From: Paenibacillus polysaccharolyticus | GTDB lineage: Bacteria; Bacillota; Bacilli; Paenibacillales; Paenibacillaceae | NCBI RefSeq assembly: GCF_900102085.1 | Contig: NZ_FMVM01000021.1 | Coordinates: forward strand, 1-64,000 | Direction: 5' to 3' | Length of the DNA: 64,000 bases | Shown: positions 41,240 to 50,794 of the stretch, piece after piece | Layout: every line of letters starts with the position of its first letter | How positions within the stretch are numbered: the stretch's first letter is position 1 | Position numbers and translations under genes: made by a program | The notes under the pieces: generated by a model | What the model was told of the DNA's origin: nothing | What the model saw: only the letters and a program-made list of their open reading frames with translations | Databases searched by the model: none

Positions 41240-42262
41240 TTACAGCTTAACGATCTGACCTGTTTTCTCGGATTCAAACGCAGCCAGAATGACTTGCAGG
41301 GAACGCAAGCCCTCTTCACCTGAGATGGATGGAGGCGTCTTGGTCACGATGGATTCTACGAATGCATCGATCACGCCGCTTGGTACTTGTTTTTCATTGG
41401 TAGCCATCGCGCCAACTTTATACGTTTCAACCGTACCATTGGTCAACTCAACGATGACCTCGTCACCTTCCACTGTACCGATCTTCATTACGCCGTTCTC
41501 ACACCACAGCACGGTGCTGTTGTCTCCGCCTCTGTATTGTGTCCAGCTGGCTACGAGTGTGCCGATTGCGCCGCTCTTCATACGCAGCAAACATGTCGCG
41601 TTGTCATCCACATCCGTACCTTCTTTGTGCAGCGTGCTGATGAAACCAGCCACTTCGGACACTTCATCGTTCAGCAAATAACGGATAAAGTCGGATTTGT
41701 GTACGCCAAGGTCACCCATCGCGCCCATAATAGCTTCTTCTTTGCGGAAAAACCAGCTACCTGCTCCGTCTAAACTCCAGCCTTCCGGACCCGGGTGACC
41801 AAAAGCAGTACGGAAGGTCAGCACTTTGCCCAATCGGCCGGAATCCAGAATTTCTTTGGCTTTCACGTGAGGAGGCATCAGACGTTGGTTGTGACCTACC
41901 ATCAGATATACCCCGTTTTTCTTAGCCGCCTCAATCATTTGCTCGCCTTCTTCAGTGGAAACCGCCATCGGTTTCTCAACCAGCACATGCTTGCCCGCAT
42001 TAGCAGCGGCAATCGTCATTGGGGCATGCAGATAGTTCGGTGTGCATACGCTCACCGCTTCCACTGTTGTTTCGTTTGCAAGCAATTCCTCATAACTGGA
42101 ATATGCTTTACCGCCGTACATTTCAGCCATTTCCTGCGCACGCTCCACTACCGGATCAGCAAATGCGACAAGTTCTACGTTCTCATTGGCAGCGTACTCT
42201 GGAATATGTCTGCGCTGAGCGATGGCTCCACAGCCGAATACAGCAACTTTAATTTTACTCAT
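41240..42262 (-). CDS. Gfo/Idh/MocA-family oxidoreductase
   Basis: A 340-residue dehydrogenase: IKVAVFGCGAIAQRRHIPEY (Rossmann glycine motif), VEKPMAVST (catalytic lysine region), and MGDLGVHKSDFIRYLL, which carries the conserved D-x3-H pair. This makes it a complete active-site member, unlike the one at 38367. The frame runs to 42268, but ATG 42262 with AAAGGAGA upstream is preferred. It is downstream of the sugar isomerase (93 bp), in a likely inositol or rare-sugar catabolic operon controlled by the divergent AraC protein at 43338. Confidence 0.88.
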   Translation of the reverse strand: MSKIKVAVFGCGAIAQRRHIPEYAANENVELVAFADPVVERAQEMAEMYGGKAYSSYEELLANETTVEAVSVCTPNYLHAPMTIAAANAGKHVLVEKPMAVSTEEGEQMIEAAKKNGVYLMVGHNQRLMPPHVKAKEILDSGRLGKVLTFRTAFGHPGPEGWSLDGAGSWFFRKEEAIMGAMGDLGVHKSDFIRYLLNDEVSEVAGFISTLHKEGTDVDDNATCLLRMKSGAIGTLVASWTQYRGGDNSTVLWCENGVMKIGTVEGDEVIVELTNGTVETYKVGAMATNEKQVPSGVIDAFVESIVTKTPPSISGEEGLRSLQVILAAFESEKTGQIVKL

Positions 42263-42355
42263 GTACAAAATTCTCCTTTGACAATTAGATTCATGTTTGA
42301 CACGGTTAGATGTTATGTTGAGAACGACTTTAGAGCTAGAAATTAGGACTAACTC

Positions 42356-43132
42356 TTAAAACTGGTTCAGATAGTTTTGTTTCAGCCAGTTGTGGCTGTT
42401 CTCAACGCTCTCAAGCGGAGGGTTCTGACATACATCCTGTTCCACGATCAGCCACTCTACCCCTGCATTTGTTGCGCTTTCAATTACAGCCGACAGATCC
42501 ACTTCACCTTGTCCCAGCTCCAGTGTTTTCATCTGACCCTGCTCGTCTTTGCTGAAATCTTTCAAGTGAAGCAGCGGCAAACGGCCCGCATATTTATTAA
42601 TATACTCGATTGGATTTTGTCCGGCAAACTGTACCCAACATACGTCCATTTCCACTTGTACCGCTTCTGGAGTCGTTTGAGCGAACATCGCATCAAAAGC
42701 ATTTGCATCCCCAACTTGACCATGGAATTCGAAGTCATGGTTGTGGTAACCAAAGATCAAACCTTGTTTCGCTGCTTCGGCTCCGTACTGTTGCAATTCT
42801 TCAAACAGCTTTGTCCAGCCTTCTGCATTGTCCGGGCGATCTTCCGGCATCAGATAAGGGCAGATCATATATTGTGCACCAATTGTTTTCAGGTAATCAA
42901 TTTGTTTTTGCAGGTCTTCGCGCATCGCATGAAGGGACACGTGGCTGCTAAAACCTTTTAGACCCAGCTCATCTAGTAGCGCTTTCATTTCCTCTGCTGG
43001 AATGTCGCCATATCCGGCAAATTCAACCCCTTCGTATCCAAGGGCGGCCACTTTGCGCAGTGTACCACGAAAATCTGCTGCAGTTTCATCACGAAGTGTA
43101 AAAAGTTGCAAACCAATGTTCAATTTTTTCAT
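42356..43132 (-). CDS. Sugar phosphate isomerase/epimerase (xylose isomerase-like TIM barrel)
   Basis: A 258-residue TIM barrel of the AP endonuclease-2/IolE-IolI family: LGYEGVEFAGYGDI, GFSSHVSLHAMRED, YHNHDFEF (metal-binding histidine and glutamate region), EMDVCWVQFAG, PLLHLKDF, and EQDVCQNPP. It interconverts keto and aldo sugars or epimerises inositol derivatives with a divalent metal. It is the first gene in an operon with the Gfo/Idh enzyme. Confidence 0.85.
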   Translation of the reverse strand: MKKLNIGLQLFTLRDETAADFRGTLRKVAALGYEGVEFAGYGDIPAEEMKALLDELGLKGFSSHVSLHAMREDLQKQIDYLKTIGAQYMICPYLMPEDRPDNAEGWTKLFEELQQYGAEAAKQGLIFGYHNHDFEFHGQVGDANAFDAMFAQTTPEAVQVEMDVCWVQFAGQNPIEYINKYAGRLPLLHLKDFSKDEQGQMKTLELGQGEVDLSAVIESATNAGVEWLIVEQDVCQNPPLESVENSHNWLKQNYLNQF

Positions 43133-43337
43133 GACAGATACTCCTCTGCTCTCAAATTTGCTTACATTGCTCTATCTGGTATCATCCTAACGCAAAACAG
43201 GCTAAAATGAACATATACAATATAATCGAAACATGAACTATCTGATCAAATTTTATTTCCATCCTGGATTGTCCCATCATTTCAGCCGTTTAACTGCACT
43301 CGGACAGGATGATGAATCGATGATATAACAGGATCGA

Positions 43338-44189
43338 ATGATTGGGGGACGTACATCTGTGGAAACTTTGGACACATCCGTACTGATCTGTGATTACTCC
43401 TATCACTACAAGGCATTCACCCATAATATGAAAGGCGAGCTAGCCACCTATCTGTTCCGCTTGCAGACGGAAGGCTCGTGCAAAGTATATGTACAGGAAG
43501 AGGAATTCCGTATGACCAGCGGTGATTTGCTTTTATTAAAACCAGGGGACGATTATCGCCTCGTCGTAGATGAGCCACACAAGGAAGGGCGTTTGTCGAG
43601 TGGGGACTACTATCTCTTCTGTGAAGGCGACTGGATTGAAAAGTGGTGGAAACGCCAGCAACGTCCGACGGTAAGCCGTATTGGTCTGGATGACAAATTG
43701 ATCAGCCTGTGGCGCAACATGCTACTGGAGAAACGTCGCGGCCCGCTGGAGGAAAATACGGAGCTAAAGGACGCTCTGCTACGTGGATTATGCCTGTACA
43801 TTGATCGGGCGATCACGGAAAATATCCAGACCGACCGGGCCGTTTCTTCTGCACTTAAGCTGAAGCGTTTTATCGAAGAACATGCCACGGTTACGTTCAA
43901 ATTAGAGGAAGCTGCCCGTTATGCCGGACTGAGTCTATCGCGGGCCGTGCGTTTATTCAAGGAACACTACAATCAGACCATGATCCAATATGCCATAGAG
44001 ATCCGACTGAATGCGGCACTTGAGCGTATGAAATACAGCGAGATGACACTAGAGCATATTGCCGAGTCCTGCGGTTTTGCGAGCTACTCCTATTTTCACC
44101 GGGTATTTCGGGCGCATTTTGGCGTGTCTCCAGCGGAATACCAAAAATCAAAGCAGCATGAACCGATCGATGACCTGGAACATGTTTAA
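43338..44189 (+). CDS. AraC-family regulator
   Basis: A 283-residue regulator. The N-terminal cupin sensor (LATYLFRLQTEGSCKVYVQ, GDLLLLKPGDDYRLV) precedes two HTH motifs (ATVTFKLEEAARYAGLSLS, then LEHIAESCGFASYSYFHRVF with GVSPAEYQ at the end). It is divergent from the isomerase gene (205 bp). A GTG seven codons... later start (after GGGGGA) is also possible. It probably activates the divergent sugar operon. A hairpin terminator follows. Confidence 0.85.
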   Translation: MIGGRTSVETLDTSVLICDYSYHYKAFTHNMKGELATYLFRLQTEGSCKVYVQEEEFRMTSGDLLLLKPGDDYRLVVDEPHKEGRLSSGDYYLFCEGDWIEKWWKRQQRPTVSRIGLDDKLISLWRNMLLEKRRGPLEENTELKDALLRGLCLYIDRAITENIQTDRAVSSALKLKRFIEEHATVTFKLEEAARYAGLSLSRAVRLFKEHYNQTMIQYAIEIRLNAALERMKYSEMTLEHIAESCGFASYSYFHRVFRAHFGVSPAEYQKSKQHEPIDDLEHV

Positions 44190-44227
44190 GTTAATGTGTA
44201 AGTTAAAATAGTTGTACTTCTCAACCG

Positions 44228-44258
44228 AGGCTGCACCTTATGTGCAGCTTCTCTTTTA
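44228..44258 (+). terminator. Terminator after the AraC gene
   Basis: GCTGCAC and GTGCAGC flank a five-base loop, followed by TTCTCTTTT. Confidence 0.65.
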
Positions 44259-44429
44259 TCATAAACACATAAGTTACGACTTATTCCATACTATGGAAAG
44301 GGAGTTAATTTCTTTTTACAACCAAATTGCAACGTTAGGTCCAGATTATATTTACCTCCATCACAATGCAGTGATAACTATGGAATAGGTACAAAATGAA
44401 AAGAATATTACATAAGGAGTCTACCATTC

Positions 44430-45575
44430 ATGAAATTAAAGCGGATTAAATACTGGTTCATAGCCAGCCTATGCCTCTTTCTTGTTATCCCGTCTGAGCC
44501 TACTCTGGCTCAAGCTTTCCTACAGCCTCAATGGGAATATGATATTACCAACGGTGGAAAGAGCAGCACAAGTTCACATTCAATGAGGAAAGTTATAGAT
44601 GCTACGGGGAATGAGAGCCTACTCATCAATAAGGCAGGTAAGAATAATGACTATTATATCGATAGTGTTGATGCCAAAACAGGGAGACTCCTTTGGTCGA
44701 TGCCAACGGACAATGAATATCAAATTTCCGATGATGGATATATATTCATTTTTAAAAATAATAAAGTGAGTGCCAAGCATATAGCAACAGGTCGAGTCAT
44801 ATGGACAGCTACTTTGCCAGGGGCGCCAGAAGAGTGGAGGCGAGGCGGGGCTGAGGCAGCCAGCCCAGGCGAAAATGGAAGTTTATATTTATTCTGGAAC
44901 TCTGACGATAATAAAAGCAGTACCCTCTACTATTACAATACAAAAGGGAAGTTAAGCAAAAAGTTAAAAGTTCCATATTTTATGTACCAGATTGATGGAG
45001 ACATGATTGTCGGCAGTAAATTTGGAGATCATCCCGATCTGTACTTGATTAGCCTGAACACCGGAAAAAAAATTAAAACGATTGCTGGCAGCAAAGGCTA
45101 CAACAGAATTAGGAGACTATCTGACGGCACATTCCTGCATTATAATATCTACAAAAATACGATGACGCTTAAAGGGTACAACAGCACAGGACAACTCAAC
45201 TGGACCAAACAACTTCCTTATAAGGAATACTCAACCGAGCTTTATGCTCTGGAAGATCGTTTTTTATATGTAGACGTTAAAAATAATCGAATTAAACTCT
45301 ATTCGTCTTCAGGTAGAATGATTGCCGAGAAGCCATACCTGCGAGCAGGACTTATTAATATGGCTTTGGATGCCAAAAGTTTTATGTTTCCATCCGTCAA
45401 GGATGACAAAGAAGAACTTATTATTATGGACACAAATAACCTGAACATTTTGCAAGTGATTAACAGCGGCGAATTGGATCTCGAGAATGAATCTATGTAT
45501 CTGCATAACAAGACAGGTCTTTACTTCATTAACAACAAAGGACGTACCTTAGTTAGCACACAATTAAGTAAATAG
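44430..45575 (+). CDS. Secreted PQQ-like beta-propeller protein
   Basis: A 381-residue exported protein with a signal peptide (about 1-28, ending LAQA) and repeated blade motifs such as VDAKTGRLLWSMP, IATGRVIWTATL, SLNTGKKIKTIAG and GYNSTGQLNWTKQL, typical of a PQQ_2-type quinoprotein-like propeller without evidence of cofactor binding. The protein is Lys-, Asn- and Tyr-rich. AAGGAG precedes the ATG. It stands alone between two terminators. Its role is unknown; such propellers often bind sugars, peptides or other proteins at the cell surface. Confidence 0.8.
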   Translation: MKLKRIKYWFIASLCLFLVIPSEPTLAQAFLQPQWEYDITNGGKSSTSSHSMRKVIDATGNESLLINKAGKNNDYYIDSVDAKTGRLLWSMPTDNEYQISDDGYIFIFKNNKVSAKHIATGRVIWTATLPGAPEEWRRGGAEAASPGENGSLYLFWNSDDNKSSTLYYYNTKGKLSKKLKVPYFMYQIDGDMIVGSKFGDHPDLYLISLNTGKKIKTIAGSKGYNRIRRLSDGTFLHYNIYKNTMTLKGYNSTGQLNWTKQLPYKEYSTELYALEDRFLYVDVKNNRIKLYSSSGRMIAEKPYLRAGLINMALDAKSFMFPSVKDDKEELIIMDTNNLNILQVINSGELDLENESMYLHNKTGLYFINNKGRTLVSTQLSK

Positions 45576-45615
45576 CATATCAAAAAAACATGGATGTTAA
45601 TTCTGATTCATACTG

Positions 45616-45657
45616 AAAGCCCCCACCAATCCAGTCATGGATCAGTGAGGGCTTTTT
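45616..45657. terminator. Bidirectional terminator between the propeller gene and mmuM
   Basis: AAAGCCC pairs with GGGCTTT with further pairing inside (CCAC/GTGAG, ATCC/GGAT), followed by TTTTTATC on the plus strand. Confidence 0.75.
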
Positions 45658-45700
45658 ATCTTCAACTACGACTATATATCTAACCTACAACCCTAATCTT

Positions 45701-46681
45701 TTAACCCCGCCACTTCTTCGCCAGCTCACTAATCTGATACGGTGTTGTGCGGCAGCATCCGCCAATAATCTGAGCACCAGCGGCAACCCATTGTTCTGAT
45801 GCGTCCTTCATGCTGCCGCAGGAACCTTGGCCACTCCATGTTTTGGTCTCGGCATCGTAGGTTTCACCTGAATTCGGGTACACGATGATTGGTTTATCGC
45901 AAGCTTGGCGCAGGATACCAATGGCTTCCGTGACCACTTCCATCGGAGCACAGTTCAGGCCGACTGCCGCAATCTGCGGTTCAGAGCCAAATGTCTGTGC
46001 GCATACCTCAAGCGATGTTCCCTCGCTGATGCTTGTCCCATCTTTTAATGAAAACGAAATCCACGCTTGAGCATTTGGAAACTCCTTAAGCAATTCTACA
46101 AGAACACGAGCTTCCTGCAACGAAGGAATCGTCTCGAATGCTAGTACGTCAGCTCCTGCTTCAATCAGCGCAGCCATACGAGGTCGGTGAAATGCAGCCA
46201 GTGTCTCATCTGATACACCGTAATGTCCCACATATTCCGAACCATCTGCCAGATAGGCACCGTATGGGCCAACAGAGCCAGCAACGACAGGCCGCGGACG
46301 ACGTTCACCTGCATCGCCTGCTCCACTTGCCTGCACTTCTGCCCATACATCATCTCTGGCCTTCGCCGCCAGTTCCACTGTTTTGCGAATCAGATCCAAG
46401 GCAGCCTCTTCTCCAATGCCACGCTTGCGGAAGCCCTCCACTGTTGCCTGATAACTGGAGGTAATTGCACAATCTGCCCCTGCTCGGAAATAATCAGCAT
46501 GCACGTTCACGATAACATCCGGGTTCTCCAGCAACACACGTGCAGACCAGAGCGGGTCATCCAGATCACAGCCATGCTGTTCCAGTTCCGTTGCCAGTGC
46601 ACCATCCAGAATCATGATTGGATACTCGTCCAGAATACGTTGAACCAAATTTATATCATTCGTTTGCTCACGTTGTGTCAT
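45701..46681 (-). CDS. mmuM: Homocysteine S-methyltransferase
   Basis: A 326-residue (beta/alpha)8 zinc methyltransferase: LDGALATELEQHG at the N-terminus, GLNCAP (first zinc cysteine, about residue 225), and GGCCRTTP (zinc cysteine pair, about 308-315). It moves a methyl group from S-methylmethionine (or SAM) to homocysteine to give methionine. ATG 46681, with AGAGGG upstream, overlaps the permease stop by 4 bp; the longer frame to 46738 is inside the permease gene. With the S-box riboswitch it forms a methionine-scavenging operon. Confidence 0.92.
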   Translation of the reverse strand: MTQREQTNDINLVQRILDEYPIMILDGALATELEQHGCDLDDPLWSARVLLENPDVIVNVHADYFRAGADCAITSSYQATVEGFRKRGIGEEAALDLIRKTVELAAKARDDVWAEVQASGAGDAGERRPRPVVAGSVGPYGAYLADGSEYVGHYGVSDETLAAFHRPRMAALIEAGADVLAFETIPSLQEARVLVELLKEFPNAQAWISFSLKDGTSISEGTSLEVCAQTFGSEPQIAAVGLNCAPMEVVTEAIGILRQACDKPIIVYPNSGETYDAETKTWSGQGSCGSMKDASEQWVAAGAQIIGGCCRTTPYQISELAKKWRG

Positions 46682-48072
46682 GAAGTCAGCCCTCTTTTCT
46701 TCTTCGTACGATCCGTCCAATAATACACAATATAACACAAAATAATGAATGGAATACCACAGTATAAAGCAATCCGCTGTGTTGGGTCAAAAGCGATACC
46801 TATGCAGGATGCGAGGCACAATACAAATGAAACGATAGGCACAAATGGATACAGCGGCGTTCGGTAAACCAGGTCTTTCACGTCATGTCCTTCCCGCAGA
46901 TACTGTCTACGGAACATGTATTGAGACACGCTGATGCTCATCCAGACAACTACCACAGCAAGACCTGAGATTGAAACAAGCGTAATATAGACAGTTCCCG
47001 GCGCAATGATGCTGGACAGTAAAGCCAGTGCACCACCGGCCATACTAAGCACAAGTGCATTGAACGGCACACCGCGTTTCGTCAGGCGCGCAAACCATGG
47101 AGAGATCGTCTTTTTATCCGCCAATGACCAGAGCATCCGTGATGAAGCATATAACCCCGAATTCGCTGCGGATAGAATCGCCGTTAAAATAACAAAGTTC
47201 ATGATGTCGGCTGCATATGGAACACCGATCCGCTCCATGACAGCAACGAACGGACTCTCCAGCACGCTCGCATCTGACATCGGCAACAAAGCAGACAGAA
47301 TAACGATCGTGCCAATAAAGAAAATAATCAAACGCCACAGCGTGGTGTGAATGGCCTTCGGAATTGTTTTTTCCGGATTTTCCGTTTCGCCTGCGGCAAT
47401 ACCAATCAGCTCCGTGCCCGAGAAGGCAAAATTGACTGCCAGCATCGTCATGAGGATCGCAGTCGCTCCATACGGGAACCACCCGGACGCAGTAATGTTG
47501 GAAAAGAACGGAGCCGGTTCAGCATTTGCCATCGGAATAATACCAAACATGGCGGCACCACCAAGAATGATAAAGATGACAATTGTCATCACCTTCACTA
47601 AGGAGAACCAAAATTCGGATTCGGCAAACAGCTTTACCGTGAACGCATTAAACAGGAAGATCATCAGCGCAAACAGTGCACTCCAGATCCAGACGTTCAC
47701 AGATGGAAACCAGCGTTGCATAAGCAGTCCTGCGGCTGTAAATTCTGATCCGAGCGCTACGGTCCAAGTAAGCCAGTACAGCCAGGCCACTGTGTATCCT
47801 GTAGCGGGTCCAATATATTTGGCTGCATAACTATGGAATGCACCCGTCTCCGGCATATGCACAGACAGTTCGCCAAGACAGAGCATCACCAGGTACACCA
47901 CCAAAGCGCCAATCAGATAAGAAAGAATCGTACCCAGTGGTCCGGCTTGTTGAATGGTATACCCTGAGCTAAGGAACAGTCCTGTTCCTATGACGCCACC
48001 AAGAGAGAGCATAACTACATGCCTCGTTTGCATTTTTCGCTGAAATTGGCCTTTATCGTTACTATTCTCCAT
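46678..48072 (-). CDS. mmuP: S-methylmethionine/amino acid permease
   Basis: A 464-residue APC-family transporter with about 12 membrane segments: MLSLGGVIGTGLFLSSGY (first helix with the conserved GxGxG break), GELSVHMPETGAFHSYA, and NFAFSGTELIGIAAGET in helix 6. The downstream coupled mmuM and the S-box riboswitch upstream point to S-methylmethionine as substrate. Similar transporters carry other amino acids. ATG 48072 is used; the longer frame to 48120 enters the riboswitch terminator. Confidence 0.9.
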   Translation of the reverse strand: MENSNDKGQFQRKMQTRHVVMLSLGGVIGTGLFLSSGYTIQQAGPLGTILSYLIGALVVYLVMLCLGELSVHMPETGAFHSYAAKYIGPATGYTVAWLYWLTWTVALGSEFTAAGLLMQRWFPSVNVWIWSALFALMIFLFNAFTVKLFAESEFWFSLVKVMTIVIFIILGGAAMFGIIPMANAEPAPFFSNITASGWFPYGATAILMTMLAVNFAFSGTELIGIAAGETENPEKTIPKAIHTTLWRLIIFFIGTIVILSALLPMSDASVLESPFVAVMERIGVPYAADIMNFVILTAILSAANSGLYASSRMLWSLADKKTISPWFARLTKRGVPFNALVLSMAGGALALLSSIIAPGTVYITLVSISGLAVVVVWMSISVSQYMFRRQYLREGHDVKDLVYRTPLYPFVPIVSFVLCLASCIGIAFDPTQRIALYCGIPFIILCYIVYYWTDRTKKKRGLTS

Positions 48073-48105
48073 ATAACCTGCTCCCTGCTTCTTCATCCAG
48101 AACAA

Positions 48106-48138
48106 ACAAAAAAGACCCACTCTTTCCTGAAGAGTGCG
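48106..48138 (-). terminator. Riboswitch-controlled terminator
   Basis: CACTCTT pairs with AAGAGTG around TCAGGA-type loop (48118-48136), followed on the minus strand by GGGTCTTTTTT. It stands between the S-box aptamer and mmuP and would form when SAM is bound. Confidence 0.85.
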
Positions 48139-48162
48139 CCGTAACTGACAAATAAAAACAAA

Positions 48163-48266
48163 CGCTCCTATCTATCAGGCTTTCACCCGCTGGAATTAGC
48201 ACAGTATCCTTCAGATCTGTTGCTGAGGTTTCTAAGGGCCAGTCCCTCCACCTCTCTGGATAAGAA
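48163..48266 (-). ncRNA. S-box (SAM-I) riboswitch
   Basis: On the minus strand the conserved SAM-I core is nearly exact: CTTATCCAGAGAGGTGGAGG, then GACTGGCCCT, AAACCTCAGCAAC, and GTGCTAATTCC followed by AGC, with closing sequence GATAGATAGGAG to pair with the 5' end. It is followed by an intrinsic terminator and then mmuP. High SAM should cause termination; low SAM should allow expression of methylmethionine import and methionine synthesis. Confidence 0.95.
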
Positions 48267-48404
48267 AATGATTTTGTATAACTATATCGACTGCTGCCTG
48301 ATGTGTCAACATTTAAATAAACACGATAACCGACCCAAGCAGAGCTTTCCATATTCTTGTGCTGAAATTAACACATAAAGTTTTTGCGAACGGGGAGTAA
48401 AGAG

Positions 48405-49607
48405 CTACTCTGTAGAGGAACCCGGATTTATAATACTCGTTTTAATCTCATAGGTAATAGGTACTGTCGCAAACACTTCATCCCAGTTATCTTTTACCTT
48501 TTTCCACGTTTTTGGATAATGGATGCGAATGCTGTCCCGAAAACCGGCAACGTCAGCTTTATACGTATGCTGGAGTTTATAGAGCATTTGATCGATCTGT
48601 TGATCTACGATTTTAGCAAAATCCTTCTCCAGTTCTTTCAGATAAGCTCCCTTTTCTTCTTTTTCGGGCGCCCGCCAATCCTCCATTAACCAGCCTTCGG
48701 ACTCTGCCTTCACATGGAACGAAATATCTCCGCGAACCACCTTTGGAATAATTTTTGTGGTCTTTTTCTTAATTTCATAGAGGACAGTGAAACCTTCTTT
48801 ACTGTATGTTTTAATGACACCGCCTCGCTCCTTCGGCTTAATCCAGGATAATGCCTCCAGATCCGTTTGGCTAAGTTCACCAATAAATTTCGTTGTTTTG
48901 GCTTTAAAAATGCTGCCTCCTGAAAACTTGTCCTCACCATCTGCATTTAACACGTTTTGAAGCAAAAAGCTAGACCCAGACTGCATCTCTGCATCCAGTT
49001 TGGCAAGGGAAACCGGCTCCATTATCTTATTGGATATATACGAGTTATTTGTGATTCCCGTAAGATAAAAAGCTGGAATTCGAGAAGGATCTCTAGAAGT
49101 GAGTACATCAAGCGCACGGTGATGGCTGATTAGTACAAGACAATTGGGGCGAATATCGTTATCCCGTAGCACAAAATCAAGCAACTGTTGTAATCCATAC
49201 TTTTTAGCAATATCTTTGGAAATGACGATCACTTTCAGATGATGCCCAATGAGCGGGCGATCCCGGCGCAGGGCAAACTGGCGGAAAATCTGGAGCAAGG
49301 AATCCCCGGTAAGCTGTTCATTGGAATACGAAGATTTGCCAGAAGAAGGTGAACCACCCTGTTCGCTCTGCTGACTGCTCGACTTTCCAGGGGCAATCTG
49401 CACTGTTGCGGTGACATTTTCTTCTTTGGGATAGCCCCCTCCTTGGGCTGCTATTGTTTTCTCAAATTTGGTTTCTTGGCCAACATCAATGCCGAGACCC
49501 ACATACAGACTCAAATCTTCAATTTCCCGGCTGCTCCAGCACCCGGAGATGAGGCTAAGAATCAGTAACGTACAGATCATACGTATCCACAAACGAAGTG
49601 GAATCAT
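48405..49607 (-). CDS. Spore germination lipoprotein, GerAC/GerKC family
   Basis: A 400-residue lipoprotein with lipobox LISGCW (acylated cysteine about residue 23) and the family opening SSREIEDLSLYVGLGID. It carries VTATVQIAPGKSS, VIVISKDIAKKYGLQQLLDFVLRD and RPNCLVLIS. GerC subunits sit on the outer face of the spore inner membrane and help sense nutrients with the A and B subunits. It overlaps the GerB-type gene by 4 bp. Confidence 0.9.
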   Translation of the reverse strand: MIPLRLWIRMICTLLILSLISGCWSSREIEDLSLYVGLGIDVGQETKFEKTIAAQGGGYPKEENVTATVQIAPGKSSSQQSEQGGSPSSGKSSYSNEQLTGDSLLQIFRQFALRRDRPLIGHHLKVIVISKDIAKKYGLQQLLDFVLRDNDIRPNCLVLISHHRALDVLTSRDPSRIPAFYLTGITNNSYISNKIMEPVSLAKLDAEMQSGSSFLLQNVLNADGEDKFSGGSIFKAKTTKFIGELSQTDLEALSWIKPKERGGVIKTYSKEGFTVLYEIKKKTTKIIPKVVRGDISFHVKAESEGWLMEDWRAPEKEEKGAYLKELEKDFAKIVDQQIDQMLYKLQHTYKADVAGFRDSIRIHYPKTWKKVKDNWDEVFATVPITYEIKTSIINPGSSTE

Positions 49608-50704
49608 GCGTGTTTACCTCCTTTTTTACGAATAATGCTCAGCAGCAGCAGCATCAGAGGCATAATGGCAAACAAAACGACAGACACGTTACCCAACATG
49701 TCACCTAGTGCAAATGTTTCATATACATTTTTGGGAATCATGGCTGCCAAATAGATAAAAGGTAGAAGGCAGTACATAATGGTACGCATCTTTTTCGCTT
49801 TAAATAGATCACGAATCCCTACAGAAGCGCAGTAATGGGTGATCGCAAACGTAGAGAAAATCTGCAAAATCCAGATGACCAGCAATAACGATTCAAAGCG
49901 CTCAAAGATCAAACCCTGAATCTCAAAACTTCGAACCAGATCGAGCGTTGGCCAAGTTCTCGTTTTAATTCCATCCAAGGACAAACTGCCAACGACCATA
50001 ACGACCGTGATCAAATAAATCGCCGTAGATATGCCCAGCCCCCAAGTCATCGCCTTATTACTTTTTTGGGGATTTTGCATATAAGCTGTAATGACGAGCA
50101 TTACTTCATAACCTGTGTATGATAACAAGGAAGGTTTCAACCCTTTGATCACAGGTAAAATTCCCTCCCCGAGAACCGGTCTCAGATTACTGATCTCAAA
50201 CAGTTGATTACTCAGCAATATTTCCATCACAAAGATGACCAAGGTAATCGGCAAAATGACCTCAAACACACGCACGATAACTGGAAGTCCGCCGGAAATA
50301 AGATAGATTCCAATCCACATAAACACCATCACAATGGCCCAAGTAGGTGTACGCTCCAGCAAATACATTCCGGTAACGTCAGCCATCACCCGAATTTCAA
50401 AAGCGGCAATGACCATAAAATAAATAATGTTGGCACAGCCGAGTATGTAAGCAATCCAACTTCCTGTAATCTCCCGGGTGAATTGGAAAACGGTCTTTTC
50501 CGGGAATCGTCGACACAAAGTCACCAGAATAATTCCTACACCCGTGATAATCAACCCGGATAGGATAATCGAAATCCAGACGTCCGGTGTACCAACCGCT
50601 TTGCTTGTTGTCCTAGGCAATGTTAATATACCTGCACCCAGCATGTAATTGACGATAATGACCGCGGCTTGTGTCGTGCTTATTTTTACTTGGGAGTCAT
50701 TCAC
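49604..50704 (-). CDS. Spore germination permease, GerAB/GerKB family
   Basis: A 366-residue APC-like protein with ten membrane segments. It begins MNDSQVKISTTQAAVIIVNYM then LGAGILTLPR, the GerB family opening. GerB subunits bind the nutrient germinant. It is 90 bp after the A-type subunit gene and overlaps the C-type gene by 4 bp, giving the common order A-B-C. Confidence 0.9.
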   Translation of the reverse strand: MNDSQVKISTTQAAVIIVNYMLGAGILTLPRTTSKAVGTPDVWISIILSGLIITGVGIILVTLCRRFPEKTVFQFTREITGSWIAYILGCANIIYFMVIAAFEIRVMADVTGMYLLERTPTWAIVMVFMWIGIYLISGGLPVIVRVFEVILPITLVIFVMEILLSNQLFEISNLRPVLGEGILPVIKGLKPSLLSYTGYEVMLVITAYMQNPQKSNKAMTWGLGISTAIYLITVVMVVGSLSLDGIKTRTWPTLDLVRSFEIQGLIFERFESLLLVIWILQIFSTFAITHYCASVGIRDLFKAKKMRTIMYCLLPFIYLAAMIPKNVYETFALGDMLGNVSVVLFAIMPLMLLLLSIIRKKGGKHA

Positions 50705-50794
50705 TTCTTAGCACCTCCAGACCATCTGCTGATTATACGAGGCTAAACTGAACAGTACAGAACTGTTTGGTACGAAACTTCACTTCGATCAACA

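Noticed and set aside
48062..48352. 96-residue minus-strand frame upstream of mmuP
   Set aside because: Coincides with the S-box aptamer and its terminator.
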